This document shows, piece after piece, positions 22,943-36,126 of a DNA stretch of 64,000 nt. The stretch covers positions 1,860,001 to 1,924,000 of the forward strand of contig WOAB01000728.1 in the NCBI GenBank assembly GCA_027886185.1. Reading direction: 5' to 3'. Position 1 is the first letter of the stretch; each line of letters starts with the position of its first letter. A program made the translations under genes and the position numbers. This DNA is from Rheum nobile (taxonomy: Eukaryota > Streptophyta > Magnoliopsida > Caryophyllales > Polygonaceae). The notes below the pieces were generated by a model that was not told where the DNA came from, ran no database searches, and worked only from the letters and a program-made list of their open reading frames with translations.

Positions 22943-25756
22943 TGTAACACCCCGGGCCAGAGGTGCTACAATGCCATAGCCCCGAAGGACTATAAGGCGG
23001 GTTTTAAAAGAAAAACAATCCAAAACACTTACAATACATAAAAATCATTAAGATAAAAATCCCCGCTCAAGGTTTAAACAATGCTTAAACCTGTCATCCA
23101 GTTTAAATGCATCAATTTATATCCAAAACAACGGAAGCGAAAACAACATTGTCAACTCTGATGCAAAACTAAATCTTTCACTGTGAAGACACATCTGTGA
23201 TCCAGAACCCGCTTGTTGCTGCAAACCTGCAAAGCTTGATTGACTGGGGGACCCGATACCCCAACCAACCGCGGCACAAAACCGAAGTTGGTCAGTCTCG
23301 CGAAAGACTGGCAAAACTCCTCAAGCCAAAACAGTTTAAAAATACATGTATATATATATATATCCAAACAACTCATCTCAAATGACAACACTCACACAAT
23401 ATATATATATACATATATATAATATCATAATTATATCATATCATATCAACCAATCAATATTTAATCACACGTCAAACATATACACACTATCACATCACCA
23501 TTCATTTCTCATCCTTATTCAATCCAACCTCAACCTCATCACAAGTATAAACGAATCAAACAATCCAATCCAACTTCTCTCTATTTCTAATACCTCAATC
23601 AACACAACTAACCTTGACTAGTTACAATCGACAACTATAACATACGAAATTTCACAACCACAACCAAAGGTCAACAATGGCCCACAACCGCAACTAATAC
23701 CATTCAACATCCAAATCAAACCAAAACCAAGCACACAGTCAAAATTCACCAACACAACCGCTTAGTCAAGCGCACAACCAATATCGTCACAGAACCACTT
23801 AATCAGGTACGCAACCAATATTTAACAGATAATCAACCAATTATAATGAATAGCATAACTCAACACACAACAATCAACCCAATAGCATGACTTAACATTT
23901 CGAATACACAAACAACAGTCAATCACACACAATTGCCAACACACAACTGTCAACGCGCACATAACAGTCAATCACACACAATTGCCAACACACAACTGTC
24001 AACGCACACATAACAGTCAATCACACACAATTGCCAACACACAACTGTCAACACACATATAACAGTCAATCACACACAATTTCCAACACACAACTGTCAA
24101 CACACACATAACAGTCAATCACACACAATTACCAAACTAACGGGTGAGACATCACCCCGATCTATCCCATGTTGGCCCGCACTACTAAAGTGGGAAGACA
24201 ACCACGGAGGACCTGGACCAACCACCCTTTCCGGTGCCGCCCAGTCCCAACCTATCCCGTGTTGGCCCGCACCCTTAAAGTGGGAAGACAATCATGGAGG
24301 ACCTGGACCAGCCACCCCTCCAGGTGCCGCCCAGTTCCAACCTATCCCGTGTTGGCCCGCACCCTTAAAGTGGGAAACCAACGCTCACAATTAGTTACTA
24401 TCAACTATCACACCAATATCCAATCAAACACAACACAAGGCAACCAACCAACACATTCAACCATATCAACACGAAACCAATAGTCCAGCACATAACCAAT
24501 ATCTGCCAACAATCAAGCAAACAACCGATATTCCACACAAAACAGTAACCAAACACATACCAATATCTATCAACAATCAAGCAAACAATCAATGCCCAGC
24601 ACAAGACCAATAACAAAACACTTAACTGATATCCGACGCACGGCCAATAATTATGCACACAATCAACCCTTTCAATTAACAAAACTAATATCCACACATT
24701 TAACCCTATCAAGTAACAACCCAATATACACTCATTCAACCATATATTTCTACCACTATTAATCCAGATAAACATACTAGATAAGGATAAAATCAACTTC
24801 TGAAAATAATTAGAACACGAAATAATTATACGAAAATACGAAAGGGTTAGCAAGATTTATCTTGCCTCAAGCTCGACACAATGATCTCAGAGATCTCCAA
24901 CCAACTCGAACGAACCTACGAAATCAATCCGAACAAAAACCTTGGCGTTAATTCATACCAATCCACAACTAGAAAACCCCCAAATCAAACCCTAGAATCA
25001 TACCTAAATAATTAGGCCAAATCACATCCAAATTCAACCCCAAATTAATCAAGTAGTTGACGACTAATTCACCCAAATTGTCCACAGTCCAAATCTGACC
25101 AAACCCCTGCAAATCCAAACCAAATCCGTTCAAGTTCAAATCTATAAATAATTTCCTTCAATTCCTGAACCAAATCTGCCCAAAACTTTGATCAAACAAC
25201 AAGTACTAATTAAACCCCCAAAATTTCAGATTTTGATCGTCCAAATAAACCACGCAACAACACACTGCGGTACCTCGTCGTCCACCAAGTTGTCATCGCC
25301 GGAACTGGGGCCTCTCGTCGCCGACGATTGCAACGAGCAACAGCTGCAGCACAACAACAGCACATCAGCCACGCAACAACAGTAGCCACGAGCTGAGCAC
25401 AGCAACATGCAGTAACAGCGGACAAAACACAGTCACGAACAGGGAAGGAGAAGGCCGAGCACTCGCCGGAGGGGACGACCAAGCTGGTGGCTTGCCGGAG
25501 GAAGAAAGAAGAAGCGGTTGGGCAGCTGAGTTAGACTCGTCGGAGGAGGAGGTCTCTGCGGGGTGCTCAATGAAGAAGAAGACAAAGCTCCTTTATCCCC
25601 TCCATGATCAGCTGTTCCCCATCATGCCCCGCTGGCCCAACGAAGACCACAAGTCCCTTTCCAGATTTTCCCTAATTCCCAAATTCTGATTTTTTTTAAA
25701 GTCTCCAAAAAATTTATTTACCAATTTGCCATATTTATAACCTTTGGGGTATTTCA
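22943..25756 (-). repeat. Array LTR 3 (2814 bp)
   Basis: Shares AACCACGCAACAAC (near 25249) and AAAACACAGTCACG (near 25425) with LTR 4 but not with LTRs 1 and 2. The TA-rich microsatellites near 23350 and 23400 differ in length from the other copies. Confidence 0.92.
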
Positions 25757-27676
25757 TTCTCCCTCCCTTATAAGAGTTTTGTCCTCGAAACTAAGATCAA
25801 AACAGGTTCGGATATCTGTCTCGCATGACTGACCCAGAATGTACAGGACTTGCCGAAGAATGACCTTCCTTGAGAATCCATTCTCTAATCTCTTCATCAG
25901 CTGACACACATAACCGATCTGAAATCACAATGCTCCATCTTCTTGAATAAAAATCTGAACACTCTTCCCTGAGCAATCTCATTGATATCTTACTCAACAT
26001 CCCATCACATTCAGCTGCGTCCGCTCTTTCCTAAACCAATTTTACTTTCACCTTTCACCAACTGAGAGTCGACTTCTTACTCAAAGCATCAACTACCTCA
26101 TTAGCCTTTTCTGGATGATAAACAATATCTACATCACAATCCTTAATCAATTCTAGCAACCACCTGTATCTCATGTTCAACTCTCTCTTATACAATTTGA
26201 ACTGACAAAAAGCATATGCAATGACCTTCCCATTTTGCATTAAAACACAACCCATACATTGCTTAAACATGTCACTATAGATGACAACCTTTTTGTTTCC
26301 CGCGATAAAACCAACACTGACGCATTAGTTAAACACTTCCTGAGTTCTTCGAAACTTTCTCCTGACATCTCCTGTCCCATTCAAAATTCTCAGTCATACA
26401 CAACCTTAGAAAATTCATCCACAATCGCCTGCAGTAATCCGTCAGTCTGAGAAAACTCTCAATTTCCTTAACATTCTAAGGTTGTTCTCGTACTCTTTCT
26501 TACTCCAAAATATACTAAAATATCATCAATAAAAATCACCAGAATAATCCAAATACCTTCAAAATAAAAACATCAGTTCCTTAAACCCTTGAAATCTGCG
26601 GAAGCATTAGTCAACCCAAAAGACATCACAACCAATTCATAGCGACCATACCTTATTCTGAAGGCAGTCCTGTGAATATCCTCATTTCAAATCCTAAGCT
26701 GAGAATACCCTGATCTCAAGTCAATCTTTGAAAATACTGTCACTCTTTACAATTGATCCAACATGTTATTAGTACGAAAAGCGGGTACTTATACTTGACT
26801 ACCACCTGATTCAATTCCTTGTAATCCGTACAAAGTCGAAAGGAATCATCCTTCTTTTTAACCAGCAATACAGACGCACCCCAAAGAGAAGCACTTGACC
26901 TAATAAAGCCTAACTGCATAAGTTTCTCTATCTGCTCCTTCAATCTCAGCATACACACATAACCGGCACAACCTTGCCTTAACAATTTTGCTGCTATTAT
27001 AGCACTAACAATTCTTCCAAAACCTCCAAGATCATGACCTTTAAACACATGCACAAATCCCCAATTTGCTGTTACAGTAACTATCTTCTTCCTGTAGTTA
27101 TAGGCACATTCCGTCCCTCAACTCAGCCGAACACATAGTCGTGAGATCCCACTTTTTCAGATGCAATCTGAATCCTCTGTTTCTTACTGCCTTCCACATC
27201 AACAATCTGATCAAAATCATCTATAACAGTCCCCCTGCTCAATCGCTTATCAACATACTACTCAAAAGTCGTACTGCGATGCCTTACTATTAAGGTTTCA
27301 TATATGAATACAATCATCTCTGAAAGTGCTTAATCTGTGTCTCTCATCCTCAACAACAGTAGTATACAACACTTCATACCAAATCATCAGCTATCAGACT
27401 ACCTCATATACCGCTTGACAATAAGCCCGACGACTTCATCCTCTATCATACTCATACCTTTTAAATCTCTAGCACGTCCCACTTACCAGGGAACGCACCA
27501 TTAAAATTATTCAACAACACTAAACATCACATATAAAATATAACAAATACAAACTTACCTATACGTAGCAACAAGGGTCTCTGATCACACGATTGCTTCA
27601 CAGTTTTTGCGAGTGGTCTCATCCACATCAAACTTTTGAAAACCATTTTAGAACGTAAATGCTCTGATACCACTTC
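25757..27676 (-). pseudogene. Array internal region 3: deleted Gypsy pol
   Basis: Same structure as region 2: integrase zinc finger 25797-26000, RNase H 26055-26270, RT fragment 26740-27054, primer-binding site 27661-27672. Private change: CACCAGAATAATCC near 26537. Confidence 0.88.
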
Positions 27677-30489
27677 TGTAACACCCCGGGCCAGAGGTGC
27701 TACAATGCCATAGCCCCGAAGGACTATAAGGCGAGTTTTAAAAGAAAAACAATCCAAAACACTTACAATACATAAAAATCATCAAGATAAAAATCCCCGC
27801 TCAAGGTTTAAACAATGCTTAAACCTGTCATCCAGTTTAAATGCATCAATTTATATCCAAAACAACGGAAGCGAAAACAACATTGTCAACTCTGATGCAA
27901 AACTAAATCTTTCACTGTGAAGACACATCTGTGATCCAGAACCCGCTTGTTGCTGCAAACCTGCAAAGCTTGATTGACTGGGGGACCCGATACCCCAACC
28001 AACCGCGGCACAAAACCGAAGTTGGTCAGTCTCGCGAAAGACTGGCAAAACTCCTCAAGCCAAAACAGTTTAAAAATACATGTATATATATATATATCCA
28101 AACAACTCATCTCAAATGACAACACTCACACAATATATATATACATATATATATAATATCATAATTATATCATATCATATCAACCAATCAATATTTAATC
28201 ACACGTCAAACATATACACACTATCACATCACCATTCATTTCTCATCCTTATTCAATCCAACCTCAACCTCATCACAAGTATAAACGAATCAAACAATCC
28301 AATCCAACTTCTCTCTATTTCTAATACCTCAATCAACACAACTAACCTTGACTAGTTACAATCGACAACTATAACATACGAAATTTCACAACCACAACCA
28401 AAGGTCAACAATGGCCCACAACCGCAACTAATACCATTCAACATCCAAATCAAACCAAAACCAAGCACACAGTCAAAATTCACCAACACAACCGCTTAGT
28501 CAAGCGCACAACCAATATCGTCACAGAACTACTTAATCAGGTACGCAACCAATATTTAACAGATAATCAACCAATTATAATGAATAGCATAACTCAACAC
28601 ACAACAATCAACCCAATAGCATGACTTAACATTTCGAATACACAAACAACAGTCAATCACACACAATTGCCAACACACAACTGTCAACGCGCACATAACA
28701 GTCAATCACACACAATTGCCAACACACAACTGTCAACGCACACATAACAGTCAATCACACACAATTGCCAACACACAACTGTCAACGCACACATAACAGT
28801 CAATCACACACAATTTCCAACACACAACTGTCAACGCACACATAACAGTCAATCACACACAATTACCAAACTAACGGGTGAGACATCACCCCGATCTATC
28901 CCATGTTGGCCCGCACTACTAAAGTGGGAAGACAACCACGGAGGACCTGGACCAGCCACCCTTTCCGGTGCCGCCCAGTCCCAACCTATCCCGTGTTGGC
29001 CCGTACCCTTAAAGTGGGAAGACAATCATGGAGGACCTGGACCAGCCACCCCTCCAGGTGCCGCCCAGTTCCAACCTATCCCGTGTTGGCCCGCACCCTT
29101 AAAGTGGGAAACCAATGCTCACAATTAGTTACTATCAACTATCACACCAACATCCAATCAAACACAACACAAGGCAACCAACCAACACATTCAACCATAT
29201 CAACACGAAACCAATAGTCCAGCACATAACCAATATCTGCCAACAATCAAGCAAACAACCGATATTCCACACAAAACAGTAACCAAACACATACCAATAT
29301 CTATCAACAATCAAGCAAACAATCAATGCCCAGCACAAGACCAATAACAAAACACTTAACTGATATCCGACGCACGACCAATAATTATGCACACAATCAA
29401 CCCTTTCAATTAACAAAACTAATATCCACACATTTAACCCTATCAAGTAACAACCCAATATACACTCATTCAACCATATATTTCTACCACTATTAATCCA
29501 GATAAACATACTAGATAAGGATAAAATCAACTTCTGAAAATAATTAGGACACGAAATAATTATACGAAAATACGAAAGGGTTAGCAAGATTTATCTTGCC
29601 TCAAGCTCGACACAACGATCTCAGAGATCTCCAACCAACTCGAACGAACCTGCGAAATCAATCCGAACAAAAACCTTGGCGTTAATTCATACCAATCCAC
29701 AACTAGAAAACCCCCAAATCAAACCCTAGAATCATACCTAAATAATTAGGCCAAATCACATCCAAATTCAACCCCAAATTAATCAAGTAGTTGACGACTA
29801 ATTCACCCAAATTGTCCACAGTCCAAATCTGACCAAACCCCTGCAAATCCAAACCAAACCCGTTCAAGTTCAAATCTATAAATAATTTCCTTCAATTCCT
29901 GAACCAAATCTGCCCAAAACTTTGATCAAACAACAAGTACTAATTAAACCCCCAAAATTTCAGATTTTGATCGTCCAAATAAACCACGCAACAACACACT
30001 ACGGTACCTCGTCGTCCACCAAGTTGTCGTCGCCGGAACTGGGGCCTCTCGTCGCCGACGATTGCAACGAGCAACAGCTACAGCACAACAACAACACATC
30101 AGCCACACAACAACAGTAGCCACGAGCTGAGCACAGCAACATGCAGTAACAACGGACAAAACACAGTCACGAACAGGGAAGGAGAAGGCCGAGCACTCGC
30201 CGGAGGGGACGACCAAGCTGGTGGCTTGCCGGAGGAAGAAAGAAGAAGCGGTTGGTGAGCTGAGTTAGACTCGTCGGAGGAGGAGGTCTCTGCGGGGTGC
30301 TCAATGAAGAAGAAGACAAAGCTCCTTTATCCCCTCCATGAGCAGCTGTTCCCCATCATGCCCCGCTGGCCCAACGAAGACCACAAGTCCCTTTCCAGAT
30401 TTTCCCTAATTCCCAAATTCTGATTTTTTTAAAGTCTCCAAAAAATTTATTTATCAATTTGCCATATTTATAACCTTTGGGGTATTTCA
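27677..30489 (-). repeat. Array LTR 4 (2813 bp)
   Basis: In minus orientation this is the 5' LTR of the rightmost unit. It ends GGGGTATTTCA and is followed by the TTAAT TSD copy at 30490-30494, after which element A resumes. Confidence 0.92.
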
Positions 30490-30494
30490 TTAAT

Positions 30495-30697
30495 GTCATT
30501 TAAAGGTTGACATTTCTCCCAGGTTCTCAGTCTTTAGTGAGCAGAAGAAGATCGTTCTTGCAGTTAACAGTGAAGGATAGTCAGACTAATATAAAGTTAT
30601 TAGTTTGGACCTCTATAATCTACATCATGACGTATTTGACTATAGTGTCAAAATTAAGTTGGATAAGTTCTAAAGTAACGTTATGATTCACCAGAAG
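30495..30697 (+). other. Leader of element A, right of the nested array
   Basis: Continues 13477. It matches the element B leader at about 45255-45458 (GTCATTT-AAGGTTGA-ATTTCTCC) and leads to the gag ATG. Confidence 0.8.
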
Positions 30698-32005
30698 ATG
30701 GTGAACACAAGGAACACAACCCATGCTGGTGCTGAACCAAGGTTGATTCTGAGGAACGCCGCTAATCAAAGGGAAGAGCGTGAGGCTGCTTCCAACAATA
30801 ACCAGGGAGGCAATGGCCAAGCTCAGGCCAACGCTCCAATGTTATTTGATGCTGCAGCAGTGGAGGCAATTCGAGGAAATGTCATGCAGGCAATCACATA
30901 TGTTATGCGACCAGTTGCACCACAAGCACAAGGTGGTCCAGTTCCTCAAGCTATTCCTGAAGTTGAGGAGTCAGTGGAGCAAGTACCACAGATCAATGTT
31001 GTTAGGGACAGAGGAACTTACGGGCAAGCGTTAAAAGCCGTGAGTTCAATGAGGCCCGACAGCTATGACGGTACTGGAGAACCGATCAGGGTGACATATT
31101 GGTTCTCACATATGGAACGGTTGCTCCGGAACATTAATTGCACTGAGGCTGGAAAAGTGCACATCGCCTCTCTTCAACTCAAGGATGTGACTAGCGAATG
31201 GTGGGAAAGCACCGGTCTGGCTGACCATCCCGAGCTAAATTGGAGCATGTTCAAAACCAAAATGACTGACCGTTTCTTTTCCCGTGCTATGAGAGAGGAG
31301 AAGCATAAGGAATTTCTGTATCCGCAGACTGATGGGTTAAAGGTGACTGAGCTCGCAGCTAAGTTCAATCACTTGATGCAGTACGCTGGACCTGAGGTGT
31401 CAACCGAAGAGCAGAAGATCTGGTACTTCCATGGATGGATGAATCCAGAGATCAAGCCTCTAATGTTGCGTCATGGTTGTTCTACGTTAGAACAATATGT
31501 GGATGCAACCTTCAAGACATAAGTCACATTGGAGGAGTCTGCCCTTAAGAGGGAGAAGCAAGTTAAGGGAAATGGTAGGCAACAGGATCGCCAGGTTGGT
31601 TCATTCAAACGACCGGCATCGCCTACCAAGTTTGAGAAGTCGGGTCGCGCTAAGACCGAGACAACTCAGTCAGACTCTGCCAGAGGCTCAGGTTGGAGCG
31701 GCGGAGCAATTCAGTGCCACAACTGTGGTGAAGCTGGGCATAAAAGTTTTAATTGCCAAAATGACAAGAGAGTATGTCATAATTGTGGTAGAGAAGGCCA
31801 CATAAAAACATACTGCAGACTGAAGGGTCAAGGACCAATGCAGTCGTACCAAGCGTCAAATGTTGGAGGTGGGCAGAACCCAAGGCCAGTGGTATCTACT
31901 CCTGAGCAGTCCATGGCTCGTAATAAAGGCAGAGCGCCTATGGGGTCTTCAGGCCAAGGGCAACGACTCTTTGTAATGAGCCAAGCTAACGGAGAAGAAC
32001 CCTGA
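30698..32005 (+). pseudogene. Gag of element A (one nonsense codon)
   Basis: I choose the ATG at 30698 because MVNTRNTT is the usual opening of this Gypsy Gag group, though the frame extends upstream to 30683. The retrotransposon Gag domain has SMRPDSYDGTGEP, WFSHMERLLRN, WWESTGLADH and FFSRAMREEK. It is followed by two CCHC knuckles, CHNCGEAGHKSFNC and CHNCGREGHIKTYC (about 31717-31815). One in-frame TAA at 31520-31522 splits about 435 codons; the frame is otherwise open. The product would be a nucleocapsid/capsid protein. No protease motif follows, and the frame closes at 32005. Confidence 0.9.
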
Positions 32006-32820
32006 TCCATTAATTTGTATCGGTGCTAAGTCTTTCTGTAAGATTAAGGAGTAACGACGTGTGTCGGTAATCTCCGTAGCATCGTGAAATGATTGTTCAA
32101 CTTTTATCGGTGATGTAATGCTTAATGTTAATGAAGTGTTTCCTTGTTTTGGAAAAAAATCTGAATGCGTCATCAGTACGAATTAGTTGTTCATACGAAA
32201 CCCCGTAAGTGTCGAGAACAGCTTATGCCAAGTAAGGATAATGACTGTCGGACTTATGGTGGTGGAGTTTTGTGGACAACTTAGATGTTCGTCCCTTGTG
32301 GTTAATCCCAAGGTCGACTCTGCTATTTAAATCTAAATCCACTCCTAAGATTCTTCTTCATACATAGAGTATGTCATCTACAAGGCTAGGTGCAACTCTT
32401 TGAGGAAGATTAAGTTGTGGAGCGGTCATGTTGAGAGGAAATGTTGCAGTTAAGGATGAGATATGTTGATGATCCCGATGTATTAAAGATTCAGTAAAGA
32501 GAATTGTCTACGCATCTAAGCAGTACTGTGGTAAGCGTTATCTCATACGCTGAGTTCTTCCGAGATTTCTTAAGGAAAGGGAATGAGCTTGTAGAGTTTT
32601 GTTCAGAGAGATCAGGAGCTATCTCTCATGCGTGAGTTTGTGCCATAAGCTTTGAGACGGATGAATCATTTTCAGAATGATATCCTAAGGAATTAAGAGT
32701 AATATCTCTTGTGATCCATTTCAAGGATGAAGTGATTAAGGATGTTGGATCCAGGTGGTAAGATTCGTGTTGAGGCAGTATCCTCATTGGCTTAATGCAA
32801 GTTTCGGGGTCGAAACTTAT
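32006..32820 (+). other. Non-coding 3' internal region of element A
   Basis: No ORF with pol similarity. Near the end it has AGTTTCGGGGTCGAAACT, the inverted repeat often seen just before the polypurine tract of Gypsy elements and also present in element B. Pol is therefore absent rather than merely broken. Confidence 0.8.
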
Positions 32821-32836
32821 TTTAAGGGGGAGGTGA
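32821..32836 (+). other. Polypurine tract of element A
   Basis: TTTAAGGGGGAGGTGA directly before the 3' LTR; priming site for plus-strand DNA. Confidence 0.85.
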
Positions 32837-35566
32837 TGTGATACCCCGTAATTCTGTAAGGATTATTTTGGGAATTTTTGGAATTTTCCCGAACACCCGT
32901 TTAGTACGTCAGATTTAATTCAGAAAGTTGGAGACATTTTGTAATGTGCTCTGTATCTGTAATATTTTTCTCAGTGAAATAAAATACAGACGACGTACTT
33001 GGGATGTTAATTACTCGTTCGCGTACGATAAATTTTATCCCAGGTTAACGTTATTTCGTCCGAGAAGCAAAGGAAGCGGCCGAGCCAGGGGCGGCGCTCG
33101 CCGTGAGATTGGCGAAGCCCGCCGTCGCAAGGCTCAAGGTGGCCGGCTGGTCTTCTCCTAGCTGGGGACGCCAGGCCTATGGCGGCGCCCGCCGCATTGA
33201 TGGCGGCGCCCGCCGCAGTTATGACGGCGCCCGCCATCGATGTTGTCCGGAGGTCCTTGCCCGAAGGTCACCGGCGAACGTCTGACGACGCCGAACTAGC
33301 CCCCCCACGCCTCCAGTTAGGCCATCATTGTGTCTCCCAGGGTTTTGGCTATTTAAGGAGGGGTTTGGAGGTCGGATTTGAGGGATTCCACAGCCAAACT
33401 CCCCCAAACTTTGCCTCGCCGGAATTTTTGTGCCTCGCCGGAGTTCTGAGGTGCTCGCCGGTGTCATTTGGTGGTGTTTCCAGAAGCCCTTTTTAAGCCT
33501 TTTGGTTGCCCTTGGAGGTCAGAACCCAAGCAAGGCAAAAAGGGGTTGAAACACGCATCGTTTTGGTGAGTCTTCTCGCCATTCTGTTGTCGAAGGTTCT
33601 TCACGGCGACCGGCGTTCATCACGGCGCCCGCCGTGATGAACACGGCGCCCGCCGCCAGTGGCCAGAAGCCCCTTTGTTGGCTTGGTCTTGGTGGTCGTC
33701 ATTGTGGAGTCGTTCCTTTCGATTTCTTTCGTCTTTCCTTAGATTCGTACTAGTTTATGTCGGATCTAACTTAGGGTTTCCTTATGGGTCGACTCGAAGG
33801 TCGTTGTGCTGTCGGAGCTATACCTGTGTCGAGCCCGGAATCCCGTTGTCTCTGCTCTATTCCAGATCTGCGGACTAAGGCAAGTGGCGGTTCGCTCTTG
33901 CTTAATCAGTCCTTGTTTCGTTAATCATTAATCGTTTAATTGTTAATTGAGTTAATGTGAACTGTTGTTCGGTTTGGGATTTAATTTCATAAGTAAACTG
34001 ATTAAAATAATGTTATAATAGGTTGTATATCTGTTAGTACGACGCTATTATATGTGATAATTACCGTGATGGTATCGGGTGGTTTAATGTTAATCTTTAA
34101 TGCTCAATCTCGTGTGTGTTGTGGGAACGCTAGTCCAAATAAGGATTAGTCATTTCTTAATAACTTAATGTTCGTAGGAATGCTAATCCAAGTAAGGATT
34201 TGTCATTTATTTAAATCATAATATTCCTCGGATTAATTCCGAATAATTTAAGGGCCATGACCTATGCTTCTTATCCACCGTTAAGGATTTGAAGTGTTTA
34301 AGCGCCTTGCAAGCGTCATTGGATGAGCATAATTGCAGTCCTGTGTATTAAGCACTTAGCTAGTGCAATTGGGGTGGACGTAACTGTCACCCTGTAAATT
34401 AAAGTGTAAGCACTGTGGCAGTGCAATCAGGGTGAACGTAAGGTCACCCGGTGTAATAATAACTTCCGTGTTCTCGGAATAATATTAAAAGCCTCAACAT
34501 TAGTGTGTGTGTGTGTTGTAATTTAATAAGATAAGTGCAGTTAAGCACATAATTAATAAGTGTAAGCACTGTAATAGTGCAATCAGGGTGAACGTAAGGT
34601 CACCCGGTGTAATAATAACGCCGTTGTTACTCGGCATAATAATGTTAAGTCCCGCGTGTGTGTTTTAATTTGGGTTGACGTAATGGTCGCCTTAAGATTT
34701 AAGCCTTGTTGTCGCCCTTAATAACATTAACGTGTTTCAGTAATGTGTGTTTTGTAATTAAATAAGATATGTGCCCGGGTGCACATGATTAATAAACCTT
34801 TGGCGAGTAGTGCAGCTAAGTTATAGTGCATCTAGGAAAACTCGTCTCCACTTTGATCATAGTACGTTCTCTTTCCAATCTGGATTCGCTGTAGGCGATG
34901 AGGTTGGTTGTGAACTGAAGCATCTCAGTCAACTTTTAAATCATTGGTGTGTGTAACTTTAATGTCCCCTAGCAGTTGTCATAATTTCCTATAAGGCTCA
35001 TTTCAGGTTGGAGTCTTCTCTTCAATGCATATCTTAATTGTTAAATCATTCCGTGAAAGTGTCGGGTTATATATCGTTCCTTCGGTTATTATTCGAGGAA
35101 TAATGATAGTAAACGGTCACGATCACTCGAACCACTCTGCTTTGTGCCCTTGCTAGTCTATTCAGTAGACTAACCCGCTGTATTTTTGTTATCTGCATCG
35201 TCATGGTTGGTGCCGTCCGTCCGTTTCGGCAGATCAGGAGTTGATTCCCGGAGTTTAAGTAACCTATTGAAGGATAAGAAGCTTGCAGACGAAGATTTAA
35301 AAGTCAGTGTTTTAAGTTGTTAAGTGTTTTAAGATTGTTAAAGTGTTACTTCAATGTATCTTCATAATTTAGCCATGTTATAAGTTGGCTCTTTAAAGTC
35401 TTCCGCTGTGTAATTTAAAGTCTTCCGTTGTTTAATCTTTCCATTATTATGTAATTATGTTATGTATTTAAGCTTAACTGTTCTGGAAAAGCCTAGGGTG
35501 ACTTTGGACGGTAAAGTCTGAGGTCACTGGCATGTAATATCTCCGGTATAAATTGGGGGTGTTACA
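32837..35566 (+). repeat. 3' LTR of element A
   Basis: 2730 bp and visibly close to the 5' LTR, with scattered substitutions and small indels. It keeps the GC island, a perfect palindrome at 33615-33642 and the stem-loop train (about 34130-34615). Confidence 0.92.
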
Positions 35567-35571
35567 ACGAG

Positions 35572-35881
35572 CAATGATCAAATTCATCCAGAAAGAATGT
35601 GGAATGAGGCCTATCACTGACGACCCAACATTGTTGTATGAAGACAACTCGACATGTTTCGCTCAGATAAAGAAATGCTACATCAAGGGAGACACGCATA
35701 AAACACATATTGCCTAAGTTCTTCTCTACTCATGAACTGGAAGAAGCTGGAGAAGTTGATATCCAACAGATCCGGTCGAATGACAATTTAGCTGATATGT
35801 TCACAAAGTCATTGGCTCCTAAGAAGTTTGCAGAGCTGATGTCCAAGATTGGAATGTGCAGACTCCGAGACATACGTTGAT
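35572..35881 (+). pseudogene. Copia RNase H, 3' end (continuation of the pol at 8551-10382)
   Basis: After the second ACGAG copy the frame resumes with CGMRPITDDPTLLYEDNSTC, then a frameshifted KGDTHKTHIA. It continues as FTHELEEAGEVDIQQIRSND, MFTKSLAPKKFAELMSKIGM and CRLRDIR, the usual Copia RNase H ending. Confidence 0.85.
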
Positions 35882-36126
35882 ATCAGGGGGAGCATTATAG
35901 GCGCTGGACTCTTTTTCCCTTCGATCATGCTTTTATCCCACCGGGTTTTACCTGACAAGGTTTTTAACGAGACAACATCAACGGAGCATAATAGGATTCA
36001 TAGTTGCACTCTTTTTTTCCCTATGATCAGGTTTTTATCCCATTGGGTTTCTCCTGACAAAGTTTTTAACGAGGCAATGCACATCCATATCCCACAACAG
36101 TTCGAAGGTGAATATTCAAGAGGGAA
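35882..36126 (+). other. Copia 3' untranslated region with purine tracts
   Basis: Starts after pol with TATCAGGGGGAG. It contains two similar copies of a segment TTTTTATCCCA-TGGGTTT-CCTGACAAGG (about 35930 and 36020), common near the 3' end of plant Copia elements, and ends AAGAGGGAA directly before the 3' LTR, the likely polypurine tract. Confidence 0.7.

Larger units (their letters stand above)
13478..30489 (-). mobile_element. Tandem multimer of a deleted Tekay/Del-like Gypsy retrotransposon: 4 LTRs, 3 internal regions
   Basis: The order is LTR, internal, LTR, internal, LTR, internal, LTR with periods of 4734, 4731 and 4734 bp and a final single LTR. The array starts TGTAACACCCC and ends GGGGTATTTCA, flanked by one 5-bp TSD, TTAAT (13473-13477 and 30490-30494). 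No TSD lies between units. Orientation is minus: primer-binding sites read GCTCTGATACCA on the plus strand left of LTRs 2-4, and a polypurine tract (AAGGGAGGGAGAA on the minus strand) adjoins each LTR on the other side. All three internal regions share the same large deletions. Scattered single-base differences between units argue against simple copy-paste assembly error. Confidence 0.93.
10383..35566 (+). mobile_element. Element A: gag-only (non-autonomous) Gypsy-type LTR retrotransposon
   Basis: LTRs 10383-13114 (2732 bp) and 32837-35566 (2730 bp) begin TGTGATACCCCG and end GGGGGTGTTACA. A perfect 5-bp TSD, ACGAG, lies at 10378-10382 and 35567-35571. The primer-binding site follows the 5' LTR and a polypurine tract precedes the 3' LTR. 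Without the nested array the internal region is only about 2.7 kb and encodes Gag alone; no protease, RT, RNase H or integrase is seen on its strand. It fits the TR-GAG/LARD class: long LTRs, gag and no pol. It would need enzymes from another element. The gag type (MVNTR start, two CCHC knuckles) points to Gypsy. Confidence 0.92.

Noticed and set aside
13478..30489. Satellite DNA or segmental duplication as an explanation for the 4.7-kb repeats
   Set aside because: Primer-binding sites, polypurine tracts, TG...CA ends and an outer TSD all fit LTR-retrotransposon units, and the array ends in a complete LTR.
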